From Pleurobrachia bachei (Eukaryota; Ctenophora; Tentaculata; Cydippida; Pleurobrachiidae), in assembly GCA_000695325.1 (NCBI GenBank), contig AVPN01000051.1:18140-51639 (forward strand): DNA of 33,500 bases, in the 5' to 3' direction. This document shows, in pieces, positions 20,165 through 29,845 of the stretch. A program made the translations under genes and the position numbers. A model generated the notes under the pieces. It saw only the letters and a list, made by a program, of their open reading frames with translations, ran no database searches and was not told where the DNA came from. Every line of letters starts with the position of its first letter. Positions within the stretch are counted from its first letter, which is position 1.

Positions 20165-20242
20165 GTAAACCATTCACAAAATGCCATTCACAATCACTTC
20201 ATAATTATAATTATCCAGGGTTCTGATTGTTGTTTGTACTGA

Positions 20243-21308
20243 CAGACTCAATTTCCTGTGGTTTTATTTTAAGGTATCTGAATGTACACACGCGTGTGTG
20301 CCCTCTTCCATGCAAATAAATTACTGTCACGTGTATATTTTGTCGTACAGCTGACTGTCACAGGTTCCATTTTCTTTGTGTTTTCACTGAAATTGCTACA
20401 TTGTATATTGCTGTGACACTTCTTTGACAATATGTTACATGGTACCCCTCGATTTCTACTATGCCCCTCTTTCTACTAAGACTAAGCTAGCAATCATAGC
20501 AGTACTCATGTTATGGTTGATTAAATAGTTTCGCAATGTCTAGCAGCAGCAGTAAGATTTTTTAGCATGTCCCATATATGATGTTTCCTTTCAGTTTCCT
20601 TCCCATGCTTCTCGTAAGTGTAACTTCACTTGTCTAAATAGTGTGTTTCACAGTTTGTAATTTCACTTCCTACTTTTCACGAACGTACAAAGTTTATCCG
20701 TATATTAACATGCCAACCATTGCTTCTCTTGCATCCCTTGCTATCCCTCTCCCTGATTCAGTATATGTCTTTTTCTGTTAAAGTAGTTGACTAAATGCTT
20801 GTTTTGTTGAAAGGAAGGGTTGAACAATGCCCTGTCAGACTCTGCGAGCTTTACAAAAGATCATAGTAATTAATGATTCATATTTTTTCTTTCTGTAACG
20901 AATTCTACCCATATTTAACTGATTGATATTGATACGAATTGTTTAGTGTTCATGATGACCCACCCAGTCCGACCCTCTCGAAGCCTCGAGGGGTCTCCCT
21001 CCTCAACAGCTCGCCACGGTTCCGTTCCAATCATAGTCCGAGAATCTAGGAGTCTTGACAACAGTCCAGCGAATACTGTCAATATGGCGAACCTGTTCAT
21101 TCCTCCCCCTCCTTCACAAACAAGGACTCACCCTCCACCGAGGTTGCCCCCAAAGTCACCTTCTTCCAGGGGCCGATCGTCTAGTTTTATGAAGGAGCAC
21201 CGATCTGGGAGCGGTGCATCGTCTAGTTTTATGAAGGAGCACAGATCTGAGAGCGGTGCATCAGCTGCTTTGGATACACCAGATTCGGAGAAGAGTATTG
21301 GGAACTGG
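20243..21308. repeat. Segment B': tandem duplication unit, copy 2
   Basis: Appears identical to 18913-20240 outside the minisatellite. It stops at gggaactgg, where it joins the start of the A' segment (taatgtgttatctcc). Confidence 0.85.
20814..20865 (+). CDS. Second copy of the candidate 52-nt micro-exon
   Basis: Identical to 19484-19535, including the flanking ttgaaag and the cata|gtaatt donor. Confidence 0.3.
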
Positions 21309-21311
21309 TAA
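20947..21311 (+). pseudogene. Exon B' (two repeat units, 3' end lost)
   Basis: Same start as exon B, with two units of the 42-bp repeat (21177-21260). The duplication breakpoint falls inside the exon. After SEKSIGNW the reading meets TAA (21309-21311), and LDAAKN with the normal donor is missing. The junction does create aactg|gtaatg, a possible new donor, but it would leave in phase 2. It is either skipped, used as a terminal exon, or non-functional. Confidence 0.55.
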
Positions 21312-23402
21312 TGTGTTATCTCCTTATCAAATTATGCTTGTTTTATTCATATAACTGATAAAAATCTCTCTGACAGAGAACTGCACTAGGCGTGTAACGT
21401 CATCAAGTAATTTGTCCGCTTAGAACACTACGTTGGATTACCAGATCACTGCGTAGTACCTGATTCACTGACCTACCTTTACATTCATGCCTCTTAGAAC
21501 TTGTATAGGGCCATTTCGAGAAGCAATTTGAGTAGTTATTTGATCTGTTATACTGCTAAATCAGAACCTAGTATCTCTCAAAGCCGTATACGATGAGGGA
21601 ACTGACATCCTCTTTGGGATCGAATGGATCGAGCATCTCAAAATGGGATTCTCTCGGCATCCTCGTGGACAAGGTAATTATAATTAATTAGTTAATTACT
21701 TAATTACTTAGTTAATTACGCACGTATAAATAAGATTGCCCAATGAGGGATTATTAAGAAAATAATAAATTAAAGCTTTCTACTTTCACAATTATTCTGA
21801 GAATTCTCCCCTCTTTCGCAACATATAAATTCGGAGGAATAGCAACGGTCCATTATATACCGTTGAATTGTGATCAACTCTCGCAATAGTTATAATCTCA
21901 TACTTGGGTGGCGGCTGCTCGTTAACTCTTTATTGCTGTTTTATTCTCATTATATACAGTGTTTGGCATTTGAAGTTTGCATTTCCTAATCTATTCAACA
22001 CCGCTGTCTCTCGCCCCAATTACTCAATAAATCCAACATTTTACTTTCTAGATCGATATATTTCTCTCTACCTCATAGTGTTAAGCTGCTTAGATGATGA
22101 TGTGTGACATATGATATACCTCTAGGACACTCCTCTATGACTCTTATAGCACATCACTCCTGCTGCTACACTGTACACAGTATGGGATGCCTCTCTTTTC
22201 TAAGAAAACAGCTAATTACTTATGATAATCTACCGGTGCCACCTTGATTTATTGTAAAACATCTTTCTTGTCTCTATAATATAACTGAAGAATATCCAAA
22301 CATATATAATATTAGTTATTGTTTATCATATGCTAGTTTTTTTGAGATAAATATCAAAATGGACGATTTCCCTAGTACACGGATACCAATTACTGCAGTC
22401 TTGTAAGCACAAGTCTGTATAAATTAGCTATTCCTTCTTATCTATCCTGAACACAGAATAATAAGTGTCCATGTAAAGTGGTCTGTTCTTTCACATTTTC
22501 TTTTTTTCGTTTCCGTTTCGGTAAAATAAGTGGTCTCCAATCTTCCATGTTCCTTCATCTAACATCGCTCTCTCTATCTCTATTATAAGTTTAACGTTCT
22601 GCTTCACTCACCGATCATCGGCCATCGCTCTTTTGATACTAATGCGGTTATAATGTTCTCTCTCTCGACTGTTTTGTGGGTGTGTAATTTGTATCGACTA
22701 ATAACTTTGTGACCGTGTACGTTATGTTTATATAGTTTCTACTGGAAACATACCGATGTACAATGTATAATAGTTCATGTATAACGGCATTCGGTAATTG
22801 TTGATGTTTGTTGTGTGCAGGATGTATCGATCATGATCATGATCATGTCAATGTCATCACTTGTTACTCAATTCAAGTCATCTGCACTATCTTTTGTCTC
22901 GTTTGATTGTTTTCTTCAGAATATGCCTTCTTCCGCTCTTTCACTGTCACAACTTGCTCGCATGTATCACATTTCTTAATCAATTGTCTTTGCCGAGTCT
23001 AGTCATGAAGCCCAATTTAAATCACAGCTCTAATTGCTGAATCAAATTCTAATAAACTGAGAGAATGTACGTAAAATAGCTGTATATTTCATTTCATCAG
23101 AGCAACATCAGAGCCACATATTCTAACAAATGCAATTGTACTAATTAACAGCGTCTATACAGGCCCGACCGCTCAATATATATTCTCTTGTTGTCCATAC
23201 CATGATATATCCATCTGTTCATGTTACAGATCTAAACATCATCTAGACTGCATAGTGCATAATGAGTCTTTGTTCGTTGTCTTTGTTGTATGTAGTTTGT
23301 TCTGTGTCTAATTGTTTGGCTTGTTGGTTGAAAGACCTTCAACTTCACGATCCACATTTTCTCTCTCTCTCTCTCTCTGATCTCTCTCTACATTTTTAAT
23401 TA
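21309..23402. repeat. Segment A': diverged duplicate of the exon A region
   Basis: Matches 16418-18912 in order with about 10-15% divergence and many small indels. It lacks the 445-bp element. It contains exon A' at 21498-21673. Short palindromic atgatcatgatcatgatcat lies near 22832. No other gene is supported. Confidence 0.8.
21498..21673 (+). pseudogene. Exon A' (one-base frameshift)
   Basis: Keeps the acceptor (catgcctcttag) and donor (gtggacaag|gtaatt) of exon A but is 176 nt, not 177. The difference lies where exon A reads agctgtatgatcatgaggg and A' reads agccgtatacgatgaggg, so A' meets TGA soon after SISQSRIR. It cannot replace exon A in frame unless skipped. Confidence 0.65.
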
Positions 23403-23620
23403 CAGACTCAATTTCCTGTGGTTTTATTTTAAGGTATCTGAATGTACACACACGTGTGCCCTCTTCCATGCAAATAAATTACTGTCACGTGTATTCATGT
23501 CGTACAGCTGACTGTCACAGATTCCATTTTCTTTGTGTTTTCACGTAAAGCTACATTGTATTCGTATAATATCGCTGTGACACTTCTTTGACATGTTACG
23601 TGGTGCCCCTAGCTTTCTAA

Positions 23621-24539
23621 TATTAGGTCATCCAATATTGATCTGGACTGGGTTGTTGTGAGAGAACGATATCAGATAGAGCTAAGCGGCCGGTTCCAGC
23701 GTCTTCCTTGGACATTTTTGGGTTGGACTAGCATGGTGGGACCCTTCGACATGCCTGCTTTATGGTCTCACAGGCAATGAGTTTGGGCATTACTCTAGTT
23801 GCCGCTTTACGCCATTTTTCAACTCAATTTTGGACTAATTAGACCTACTTTCGGATAATTTGGACGGTTATTAACCTTATATGTGTCTTATCAAATGGCT
23901 TGGGGTATTCCATGAACCTTCCTAAACTTTTTGGATAAAATTTCTAGCTCTTGGAAGTGATTTTCGCAAGGTTAAGATAAGCTGAATTTTTAAAACTTTT
24001 ACCCATGTTGAAAAAAACCGCCATGAGCTAAGTATCCATTGAGCGATCAAAATAAAACTAACATAGGACCTAGAAAACTGTACAAGCTAACATTTAACGT
24101 TTGATTCATGTCATTTAGACGTCTAAAACGTACAAAAACGGGCATCAATTGTGTTAGACGAAATTTTGGCAAAAAGCCAATTTCTGAGAGTGAAAATGGA
24201 ATGTAAAAGCTTCGATGATAGTTGCATCGTGTTCGGGCTTAAAAATTGATCTAGGAACAACGGTCAAACTGATCAGCTGTCCCCATTGACAAAATGCCGT
24301 GAAATATTCAATCTTCCATAGTGCCACAGTTTATTCTTGCGTAAAGCGGCAACTAGAGTAATGCCTGAACTCGTTGCCTGTGAGACCATAAAGCAGGCAC
24401 GTGACGGCTCCCACCATGGTAGTCCAACCCAAAAATGTCCAAGGAAGACGCTTGAACCGGCCCCTTGGCTCTAACTGATACCGTTCTCTCACAACAGCCC
24501 AGTCCAGATCAATATTGGATGACCTAATATAATGCCCCC
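23621..24539. mobile_element. 919-bp long-TIR element, TAA target duplication (PIF/Harbinger-like)
   Basis: Terminal inverted repeats of about 205 bp begin tattaggtcatccaatattg and end with the complement. The flanks carry taa (23618-23620 and 24540-24542). The corresponding place in B and B' (near 19132 and 20462) is empty. A 3-bp TAA duplication is typical of PIF/Harbinger. About 500 bp of AT-rich interior shows no transposase. Insertion followed the B/B'' duplication or happened in this copy only. Confidence 0.75.
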
Positions 24540-24864
24540 TTTGTAAGAGCGATTATGATAGCTAGTACCCATGGTTGATTAAATATAGTTTCGCAATGTC
24601 TAGCAGCAGTAAGATTTTTAGCATGTCCCATATATGTTTCCTTTTCTGTTCTTCTCGTGTCTTGGAAGTGTAACTTCCCGCTTGTCTAAATAGTGTGTTT
24701 CACTTTGTAAGTTCACTTCCTACTTTTCACTCGAACGTACAAAGTATATCCTTATTATATTAACATGCCAACTATTGCTTCCCTTGCTATAATCCCTCTC
24801 CCTGATGATTTGCGATGTCTTTTTCTGTTAAATGTAGTTGACTAAATGCTTGTTTTATTCAAAG

Positions 24865-24910
24865 GGAGGGTTGAACAAGGCAACTAAATCGTTGTCGGAC
24901 TCTGCGAGCT
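24865..24910 (+). CDS. Candidate 46-nt micro-exon before exon B''
   Basis: After ttttattcaaag it reads GGLNKATKSLSDSAS plus one base, to gagct|gtacaa. It aligns with 19484-19535 with one in-frame 9-base difference and gives the same 0-to-1 phase change. The donor is weak. Confidence 0.35.
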
Positions 24911-25007
24911 GTACAAACATATCTACCAATACCATTTAAATTCTTATTTTTCTTTCTGTAACAAAATATATTTAACTGATATGTAGAAGCTGATTCAAAT
25001 TGTTTAG

Positions 25008-25459
25008 TGTTCATGATGACCCACCCAGTCCGACCCTCTCGGAGTCTCGAGGGGTCCCCCTCCTCAACAGCCCGGCACGGTTCTGTTCCAATAATAGTCC
25101 GAGAATCTAGGAGTCTTGATAACAGTCCAGCTAACACTGTCAACATGGCAAACCTGTTCATTCCTCCCCCTCCACAAACAAGAGCTCAGCATCCTCCTTC
25201 TACCTCACAAACAAGGACTCAGCCTCCACCGAGGTTGCCCCCAAAGTCACCATCATCCAGGGGCCGATCGTCTAGTTTTATGAAGGAGCACAGATCTGGG
25301 AGCGGTGCATCGTCTAGTTTTATGAAGGAGCACAGATCTGGGAGCGGTCCATCGTCTAGTTTTATGAAGGAGCACAGATCTGGGAGCGGTGTATCAGCTG
25401 CTTTGGATACACCAGATTCGGAGAAGAGTATTGGGAACTGGTTGGACGCTGCCAAAAAT
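25008..25459 (+). CDS. Coding exon B'' with three-unit repeat
   Basis: Acceptor caaattgtttag|TG (phase 1) and donor gccaaaaat|gtaaac (phase 0), 452 nt, open throughout. It encodes the same FMMTHPVRPSRSLEGSPSS start, a longer Pro stretch with a duplicated QTR(A/T)Q motif, three SSSFMKEHRSGSG(A/P/V) units (25268-25393), and SEKSIGNWLDAAKN. Diverged from B mostly at silent or in-frame positions, which argues that both have been coding. It lies nearest the GRAM exons and keeps a full end, so it is the best candidate for the exon spliced to 26746. Confidence 0.65.
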
Positions 25460-25722
25460 GTAAACCATTCACAAAATGCCATTCACAATCACTTCATAAT
25501 TATAATTATCCAGGGTTCTGATTGTTGTTTGTACTGGGGTCTGGCCGGTTTGTTCCTTATCATGTTCACAGTTGGACGTTGGTTTGGTAGGGCATGTACG
25601 GCACAATATGTAGATCCAATAATCGATATGGGACATTTTGTACGTCACAATATTATGTACATAACAATTTGGAATAGTCAAGGAACAACGTCATCATATA
25701 TTGCTGTTATCACTTTTTGACT
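25460..25722 (+). other. In-frame read-through extension encoding a hydrophobic segment
   Basis: If the donor at 25459 is not used, the frame of exon B'' stays open for 87 more codons to a stop at 25720-25722. It includes a strongly hydrophobic stretch (CLYWGLAGLFLIMFTVG followed by RWFGR) that could be a membrane helix. A possible acceptor (attatccag, 25513) and donor (ttg|gtaggg, 25587) would make part of it a separate 73-nt exon. In B the duplication breakpoint cuts this sequence. It may be an alternative end or a chance open frame. Confidence 0.25.
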
Positions 25723-26745
25723 AACTCAACAAGTTATCAATACAAGGCCAGGGCCTGTCTTACTTGATAAAGGGGTGGAGAGAAGGGGGGGGTAGGGGGT
25801 AAACATAAACTTGACGGATAGGAAGGGAAATTTTACACTCTTGTTTGTTGAAATATTACTTGTCTTCTTCTCCTACCTACACATATTAGAAGTTTCTAGA
25901 ACTTTTTTCCGGGTCGTCATGGCGTGTATGAAATCAAAGACATCTAGCAACGATTCGGTATGATCACATTGTTTCACTAACGGGGTATTGAAAAAACTTT
26001 TCTGGACCATATTTTCGACTGCCACTCAGTGATAAACACATCCATGTTGATAATGGGCAATGAAAACACTGTTTTGCGAACGCTAAGTCAGCCAAAAATG
26101 AAAATCTGACTTTGTATATATTTCACAATACATTCTGCAACGTGGCCAGATTTCACTAAATAACACACCTTGTAATAACTTTAGTTTAGACGACAGGTTT
26201 CTGCCAGCCCATTTTAGGGATAAATACAGAGCATATACTAGGATAACCAGAAAGAGGGAGAGAGAGGGAGTGACAAAAAGAGAGAGTGAGAGAGAGAAAG
26301 ATGGCTCAATTCAAATACTTTGTCCTATATAGCTTGTTCACAGCTCAACATAGTAGTAGGTGTTGAAACTTTCAAACTCCTTTGTCAAGTGTCAAAAGTA
26401 GCCTTGTTTATAATATGTTGCTGGTAAGAGAAAATTATTTTTCTAGGAAGTCAGAGCGCTGGCGCCGTCAATAATTTCTACTTGATCAGCTTCTCACCCC
26501 ATTCGTTTCTCCAAAACTTTGAGGGCCAAATGATATTCACCGAGCACACAAAGTTGGTTACGAAGCAACCCCTTCGCGCACGCTGGCAAGGGGTTACTTC
26601 GTTACCAACACACAAAGCAGGGCTCACTAGGGGGAAAGTAGACCACAGACCTCACTCAGCATATTTCACATCTCCCCTTTTTTATCTCATCTTTATTCCA
26701 AGACTGTATCAAACACTTCCTCCTAACACTACCCCCTCTCCTCAG
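25723..26745. other. Intron before the GRAM exons; one short hairpin
   Basis: Mostly AT-rich with a GA-rich patch at about 26250-26300. A hairpin with 21-bp arms (ttggttacgaagcaacccct at about 26551, complement ending at about 26609, two mismatches) is the only structure seen. C/T-rich sequence from 26660 onward leads into the acceptor at 26745. Confidence 0.5.
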
Positions 26746-26833
26746 ATGCTCCCGAACACGAACCCCAAGAGCCGAGAACAAGACTTCCACAAACTATTTA
26801 AATCACTACCCGAGGGAGAAACACTAATTCAGG
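26746..26833 (+). CDS. GRAMD1/Aster-like gene: exon starting the GRAM domain
   Basis: Acceptor ccccctctcctcag, donor attcagg|gtaata, 88 nt, phase 0 to phase 1. It reads MLPNTNPKSREQDFHKLFK, then SLPEGETLIQ. Vertebrate GRAMD1 proteins have MLSP...(R/K)..DFRKLF..LP....LI at the start of the GRAM domain (from memory), so the order and spacing match. The codon split by the intron becomes Asp with the next exon. The methionine could be an initiator, but the acceptor and phase-0 upstream exons suggest it is internal. Confidence 0.8.
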
Positions 26834-27128
26834 GTAATAATCTCCTTTTTATATGATACCAGTCTTTCAGGAAACAACCGAATCACGAACAGAACTTTCG
26901 GTAGTTTCCTGGCTATGTAATTCGCCCTAACGATCTCCCAAAACCCCACCCTCGGCCCCCTTGCTTTAGACCCTCCCTCACAACAGCCCCATTCTAACTA
27001 ACCAACTCCATGCAGTGGCCCCATCCTAACTTGTCAGAGCATTGGCTTGACCCTGTTCTCATTTCTCTCAGAGCATTAGCCTGATAGATCCTAACCGGGG
27101 GTCCTAACTCCACCCTATCTCCCTGCAG

Positions 27129-27232
27129 ATTTCTCGTGTGCCCTGTTACGGGATATCCTGGTTCAAGGACGCCTGTATGTCTCCCAAAACTGGTTCTGTT
27201 TCTACGCTAATATTCTGGGCTGGGAGACACTG
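27129..27232 (+). CDS. GRAMD1/Aster-like gene: GRAM domain core exon
   Basis: Acceptor tatctccctgcag and donor gacactg|gtgagt, 104 nt, phase 1 to phase 0. With the split codon it reads DFSCALLRDILVQGRLYVS, then QNWFCFYANILGWETL. This is the most diagnostic part. The GRAMD1 family has (D)YSCALQR(D/E)ILLQGRLYLSENW(I/L)CFYSNIF(R)WET. GRAM domains are PH-like folds that bind acidic phospholipids (phosphatidylserine) and sterol-rich plasma membrane in Aster proteins. Identity to the family is high by inspection. Confidence 0.9.
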
Positions 27233-27410
27233 GTGAGTTATCAATTATATTTTATGTTTTAACCCTCCTTTACATATTTTGTAAAGAGGGTCGAGCTAGC
27301 AATCATGAATTATATTGTGAGATCCCGTTTTTTTCATTTTACACCAAAAAACCATCCCCGCCACATGGATTGTTTGTAGTGGTTTGTTAACCTCCACCCC
27401 TCCCACTCAG

Positions 27411-27584
27411 TTGACAATTGAGGTCCGCAAGATAACCTCAATCAAAAAAGAGAAAACGGCGCTGGTGATCAATAATGCTATTTCAATCTCTACCAGCGAA
27501 GAGAAATACTTTTTCAGCAGTTTCATGTCACGTGACAGTGCATATACCCACATGAGCAATATCTGGAGGACTTCTACTAATAAG
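27411..27584 (+). CDS. GRAMD1/Aster-like gene: GRAM domain second half
   Basis: Acceptor cctcccactcag and donor actaataag|gtataa, 174 nt, phase 0 to phase 0. It reads LTIEVRKITSIKKEKTALVI, NNAISISTSEEKYFFSSFMS, then RDSAYTHMSNIWRTSTNK. It matches the family pattern (L..I...KEKTA..I.NAI.I.T..EK.FF.SF..RD....... .W). The basic KKEKTA motif and FFSSF are conserved. With the two preceding exons it completes a GRAM domain of normal length (about 95-100 residues). Confidence 0.9.
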
Positions 27585-27734
27585 GTATAAATAAAATGGA
27601 ATCTTGACGAGTAAGGGATCCGCCCTTGAATCAGAATATTGAAGATTTTTATCGCTTTTTGTCATTTTGGATAACTTATTAGGATCATAATGATATATTT
27701 ATTATATCGTGTTACCGCGGTTAACGAATTAACT

Positions 27735-27960
27735 TTTGCTCTCTTTAGCTAAAGTAACGATCTGACTATTTATCTCTCTTAAGTTAAAGTAACAATCTCA
27801 CTTCTCTCTCTCTCTCTTTAGTAAAAGTAACAATCTCACTAAAAGTAACGATCTGACTATTTATCTCTCTTAAGTTAAAGTAACAATCTCAATTCTCTCT
27901 CTTTAGTAAAAGTAACAATCTCACAATCTCTCTTTAGTAAAAGTAACAATCTCACCCTCC
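27735..27960. repeat. Tandem repeats before a splice acceptor
   Basis: The unit ctctttagtaaaagtaacaa (with tctcac following) is repeated about six times with variants, including a longer version containing gatctgactatttatctctc. The array runs to within a few bases of the acceptor at 27962, so its CT parts make up the polypyrimidine region. Confidence 0.8.
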
Positions 27961-27962
27961 AG

Positions 27963-28169
27963 GCGGATGAAGACATGCTACAAGATGACATGTCAGATAA
28001 CAGCTACCTGTCAGACGATGAAGATGATGACGTAATAGATCACCACCCGGTGACGTCACCACTAGATCACCATCACCACAATCAGAGACCAGCACCCTCT
28101 CTACTCCATGTGTTACCCCCGTTTGCTACGACACCTAATTCGTCTCGACCTGTTGTTGTGGGACTCATG
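27963..28169 (+). CDS. GRAMD1/Aster-like gene: acidic/His linker exon
   Basis: Acceptor caatctcaccctccag and donor ggactcatg|gtacgt, 207 nt, phase 0 to phase 0. It reads ADEDMLQDDMSDNSYLSDDE, DDDVIDHHP..., a HHHHN run, and Pro/Ser sequence ending SSRPVVVGLM. An acidic linker after the GRAM domain is also present in GRAMD1 proteins (for example SEDEDY). It is predicted disordered. Confidence 0.8.
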
Positions 28170-28383
28170 GTACGTGCCAATATGTTATGTATTGATTTAT
28201 GGGCTTACCCAGGTAGTCCACTCCCCCCCCCGCCCGCACCCAGTGATTTAGAGGTGGTTTATAGGTGTAAAATCCAGGTCCAGGTATCTTTATGTTTTTC
28301 CTGCTGCTTACCACATACACGTCATGTGTTATTGGTGTGTCACGCTGACAGGGCCTGCAAATCAGGTGATTGTATGAAGAGAG

Positions 28384-28388
28384 ATGGG

Positions 28389-28419
<31 letters not shown>

Positions 28420-28438
28420 GGAGAGAGAGAGAAAGAGT
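28384..28438. repeat. (GA)n tract
   Basis: An interrupted ga run. Frames through it (RERERE) are artefacts. Confidence 0.9.
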
Positions 28439-28462
28439 GTGTGTTTGAGAGATTGTAGAAAG

Positions 28463-28561
28463 GAAGTAGAATACCATTTTGCATACTTTGTGCGGCCGTG
28501 TCTCGTTGCTGCTCACATGCCGGGACTACTGAAAAAGAGCGGAGGGACAGCATCAGTCAAG
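28463..28561 (+). CDS. Doubtful cassette exon
   Basis: Between gattgtagaaag and tcagtcaag|gtgaga lie 99 bases open in phase 0 (EVEYHFAYFVRPCLVAAHMP, then GLLKKSGGTASVK) that would fit between the exons ending at 28169 and starting at 31792. Starting instead at 28459 gives another open frame (...TTEKERRDSISQ) ending in phase 1, which does not fit 31792. The donor half is duplicated at 30091-30131 without the acceptor half. The frame ambiguity keeps confidence low. Confidence 0.25.
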
Positions 28562-29048
28562 GTGAGAGAAATGAACTCAACGTTGGACCCCGATTTACTG
28601 GGCAAAACCCTTTTCCCCGAGCATCCCGGTAAATCGAGGTCTGACTGTAAAATAAATTCCTAGATAGGGAGAGAATAATGCAATTCCTAGATAGGGAGAG
28701 AATAATGAAGTTTAATTCCATGAGAAATGCCTAGATAAAGAAAGTTAATTCTTTGAATTCCATAAATTTCTTTGACATCCCGCCACTTCTTGGAACAAAA
28801 TTCACATGCTGTCATTTTCAGAGTAGAAATCTGTAATAACTTTAATTCATTGCATTTCACATGTTTTGAGTGTGTTTCCATGTGTACATGAACATTGTAT
28901 TTGCAACTGCACCTACAACAGCTGTTATATCTGCTCACGCTATATGTAGATGAGCCGAGAATGAGATCATATATCATCATGTGATGACCCCAGATGGCTA
29001 GAATCTATCTATCTATCTATCCCTCACTATATGTATCTCTCTCTCTCT

Positions 29049-29088
<40 letters not shown>

Positions 29089-29414
29089 ACACCCTGTGAG
29101 ATATCCCAGGAGGGGGTACAATAATTTTGCTCAACTCGAGCCAGTAAATTCCATTATTTTGTACCAGCTGCCCATTATAATTGGTACCTACATCTGTGCC
29201 TTACTTTGTTAGGCTTTTTGATTGAGCGAGAGAATGTTTGCTTAGAAACCTTATCCGATGGTGTCGAGGGTCAGCGTCGGGAATGTTGCCAAGTTCATGT
29301 AGCAATAGCTGGGCGAGTCTGTGTGTGGTGAGTTGAAAATGAAAAGTGAGGCGTGCACTATGTTTAACACATGAGGCGTAGATCAGCTGATAGTTTTCCG
29401 TCTTTTTTCTCTAG

Positions 29415-29453
<39 letters not shown>

Positions 29454-29799
29454 TCAGCCTATTTCTCCTACTCACTCACTCCTCTACTCATTTCATCACA
29501 CATACTGTCCGTCAATAATGTATTCTTTTGTGCTGTGTACGAATTAGTTATATCCATTAGTATAGTGATAGTTCATTCCGTAAAACATTGTTTCGCATTC
29601 GTGTTTATCTTGTATCGGGCTATTTTCAACCACTATTTTATCAGAGCGAGAGAGAATATATAAAAGATACATCCTGAGTTTCGAAATGAATATCCTAGAT
29701 TCTGGTCAGCATAATAACTAATAAATTATTATTCATAATTTATGACCGATCTATTGATAAGTATTTTTTTGGTCATTTGCCAAATCCTTAGAATAACAA

Positions 29800-29845
<46 letters not shown>

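Larger units (their letters stand above)
18913..20240. repeat. Segment B: tandem duplication unit, copy 1
   Basis: The sequence from acagactcaatttcctgtgg repeats 1330 bp later (20243). In the stretches compared, the two copies are identical except for four extra 42-bp units here. It contains the candidate micro-exon and exon B. Confidence 0.85.
23403..25540. repeat. Segment B'': diverged duplicate of segment B
   Basis: Matches 18913-20240 with about 10% divergence, interrupted by the 919-bp element. Past tgtttgtactg (25535) it continues into unique sequence, so this is probably the original right-hand context of the exon. Confidence 0.8.

Noticed and set aside
19798-20187. Minus-strand repetitive ORFs (LCSFIKLDDAPLPDR units)
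   Set aside because: Antisense shadow of the 42-bp coding repeat, open in several frames only because the unit is a multiple of three.
26482-26745. Upstream part of the ORF running into the GRAM exon
   Set aside because: An excellent acceptor at 26745 and family similarity beginning there show that the preceding part is intron.
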